The position numbers were made by a program, and so were the translations under genes. The notes under the pieces were generated by a model. The model was not told where the DNA came from, did no database searches, and saw only the letters and a list, made by a program, of their open reading frames with translations. Positions 43,470-44,957 of a DNA stretch of 44,957 nucleotides are shown here, piece by piece; position 1 is the stretch's first letter; each line of letters opens with the position of its first letter. Origin of the DNA: Saccoglossus kowalevskii (taxonomy: Eukaryota; Hemichordata; Enteropneusta; Harrimaniidae); the NCBI RefSeq assembly GCF_000003605.2, contig NW_003136844.1, positions 17,667-62,623 on the forward strand, read 5' to 3'.

Positions 43470-43575
43470 AAATAGCCAAACTTTTTGAGTAAAAACTGAA
43501 CATTAGCTCAAATTTTGTCTGTTAACTCTAAAATAAAGGTTCATTTCCAGAAATATTGAAGAATATAAAAAAACA
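43470..43575 (+). repeat. Dispersed repeat copy 2 (partner at 2215-2310)
   Basis: TTGAGTAAAAACTGAACATT, then GTTCATTTCCAGAAATATTG and AAGAATATAA follow the same order as the first copy. Divergence is moderate. It lacks the leading G run. Confidence 0.55.
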
Positions 43576-43699
43576 AGCCGTGCATGGCACAGTCCCCGTT
43601 AGTTATCAAATTTAAGATATATAGTTTTGTTTATAGTAATATAGCTGGAATATAACCATGTCAGGAATATGATTTTTTAACATTAAACTGATTGACATT

Positions 43700-44066
43700 T
43701 GTATCTGATCGTCAAACAAGTACTTGTCCATATTGAGAGATATTGCTCTGGAAGAGCATTCAAAATCAGCCATTTTGAATACATGTATATATATAACATG
43801 AAGTATAACGAATATATAAAATTTAAATGTAATAAAGATAAGAGATATGGCTCTACTAAGAAGCCCAATCATTAAAACAAAATGGCCGCCAGTCAGCCAT
43901 TTTGAATCCAATCTGAAAAATAAAATGACGAGCATAAGGAACCCGTAATATCTAATGTATGTACCAAGTTTGAACAAAATCCACCCATAAATGCTTGATA
44001 TTTGATGATTTTTTAGCACAAAAATGACCACCATTCGGCCATTTTGAATAGGATAGTCAAACCAAT
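43700..44066 (-). repeat. Dispersed repeat G, copy 2, internally duplicated
   Basis: On the minus strand it reads CAAAATGGCCGAATGGTGG, TTTTGTGCTAAAAAATCATC and GGATTTTGTTCAAACTTGG, matching 33590-33715. The plus-strand word CAGCCATTTTGAAT recurs near 43770 and 43897, and the related CGGCCATTTTGAATA lies near 44037. The block therefore contains about three related units. Overlapping minus-strand frames (43612-44034, 43683-43868) result from this repeat and have no recognised domain. It ends abruptly at element H. Confidence 0.7.
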
Positions 44067-44165
44067 ACCGTATTCATCCGGCTAAGAGCCCATACCCGGA
44101 CAAACGCCCACCCCCCACTTTTGATAAAATAAAGGAGTTGAGGTCATATCCTAGCAAACGCCCAG
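44067..44165 (+). mobile_element. Element H: left terminus of a TACCGTATT-type element
   Basis: TACCGTATTCATCCGGCTAAG is followed by GCCCATACCCGGACAAACGC and later CCTAGCAAACGCCCAGGGG. Two subterminal repeats of the form ACAAACGCCCA/GCAAACGCCCA are therefore present. A TACCGTATT... start with CG-rich subterminal words is typical of a widespread class of TA-flanked animal DNA transposon ends. The junction with repeat G is sharp (CAAACCAATA | CCGTATT), and the other G copy runs on past that point. No matching right end is found before the window stops. Confidence 0.6.
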
Positions 44166-44957
44166 GGGTGTTTTTTCTACACCTGAAATAAAATAAAAAA
44201 ACAAAAACCTATTTTTGTTCGTTGTATTAACAGTTTACTTCCTTGCAGTCTGTTGTGATTCTGATAACAAAATTTGAAAAATAAATGTCAATTGATTAAA
44301 ACGAGTAGTGAACGCGAAATAGCTGTGGCATAAATAGAGCAGCGCGTTCACCGCTGTTTACGTAGTTTACATTTATTTTTTCAAGATTTTTTATCAGAAA
44401 CATAACAGCCAGCGAGTCAAAAAAATGTATATTAAATGAGAAACAGTACTTTTTGAAAAGGGTTGTTAGGTTTGTGTTTTCTTATAGAAACAATTCAAGC
44501 AAATCTTACAGTACCGTTATATAGAGAGCCGCAAAGCAAGTGTCGCACTCGTTCGGCTTTAGCGTCGCCGACAATGAAACCCGTACCTGGGAGAGTAGTT
44601 TAAAGCATGTTGTTTTGGCTTTATAAAATATTTGCGAATCCATAACTGGGACCAGCAATTTTGCAATGTCATGCCGAAGACTGCCAACTTTTTTACCATC
44701 TTTCACCACAGCTATTGCATTTCGTGGAAATTATTCTTCTGTCGTTGGAAAAAAAAATCTTCCTATTTCAAGCCCACCGCGATATCCATATAACTTGCTG
44801 AATGGTAACTTTCACCATGATTGATGGACGAACGCCTAGTTTGATATAAAAGCGATGTTGAATTTACCTCTATGATGAAACACGAGTAGTGATGTCATTC
44901 TTAGCCAATCGGTAAAGCGAATGCTTAAAGGTCAAAGATGATTGCCGAACGGTAAAC
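44166..44957. other. Less A+T-rich terminal segment, possibly interior of element H
   Basis: CpG words are more frequent than elsewhere (AACGCGAAATAG, GCAGCGCGTTCACCGC, TTAGCGTCGCCGAC). On the minus strand a 67-codon frame (44506-44709) starts MVKDGKKVGSL. It contains CTCCCAGGTACGGG, a possible splice donor near 44582-44595, but I do not recognise the peptide. GGACGAACGCCTAG at about 44826-44839 faintly echoes the element H subterminal word. It could be the interior of a larger transposon or the flank of a gene outside the window. No function is assigned. Confidence 0.3.

Noticed and set aside
43612-44034. 140-codon minus-strand ORF
   Set aside because: It lies in a dispersed, internally duplicated repeat. 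The segments SKWLTGGHFV and FKMADFEC recur from the repeat unit itself.

Overview
The window looks like non-coding nuclear DNA from an animal, most likely a marine invertebrate. It is strongly A+T rich. It has no operon-like gene packing, no long ORF, and a dense load of short interspersed and tandem repeats. It also carries broken LINE tails on the minus strand and tRNA-like SINE heads. The phylum cannot be fixed from the sequence alone. I find no host protein-coding gene I can defend: the only protein-like signals are two decayed C-termini of non-LTR retrotransposons (19921-20085 and 31923-32381). Everything is consistent with an intergenic or intronic stretch. A 50-base run of N at 28342-28391 marks an assembly gap inside a tandem repeat.

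Layout. 1-7229 is mostly unique A+T-rich DNA with two dispersed-repeat copies. 7230-9391 is a miniature inverted-repeat element (called family A here) whose left end has been amplified into about 45 tandem 46-bp units, while its interior and right end survive on the far side. 10793-11128 is another family A copy, with a family B palindromic element inserted at one of its TA sites. 11.9-15 kb holds a tRNA-like SINE head, a 43-bp array in two arms, and a nearly perfect 22-bp array between the arms. 17-25.7 kb holds a family C element, SINE-like repeats, a LINE fossil, two further inverted-repeat elements, a LINE 3' end and a C+G-richer segment of unknown origin. 28-35 kb holds a SINE-associated 20-bp array with the gap, two arrays of roughly 160-bp units (one split by a family C element), a LINE 3' end, two more family B elements and another family A element. 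37.4-40 kb is a cluster of four tandem arrays, the largest built on a 15-bp TTACATCACACTGTG unit. 40.7-44.1 kb holds a roughly 395-bp inverted-repeat element, an ATTC microsatellite, a 158-bp array, a dispersed-repeat block and the start of a further terminal-repeat element.

The theme that ties the window together is short TA-flanked non-autonomous elements (ends starting TA-CTGT or TA-CCGT) that nest in one another and, in at least one clear case, seed a satellite array. Two nested insertions leave flanks that rejoin cleanly around one TA, which shows a TA target duplication and points to Tc1/mariner/pogo-type mobilisation. No transposase is encoded here, so any mobilising enzyme would act in trans. 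A, B, C and D-H are my own working labels, not database names.
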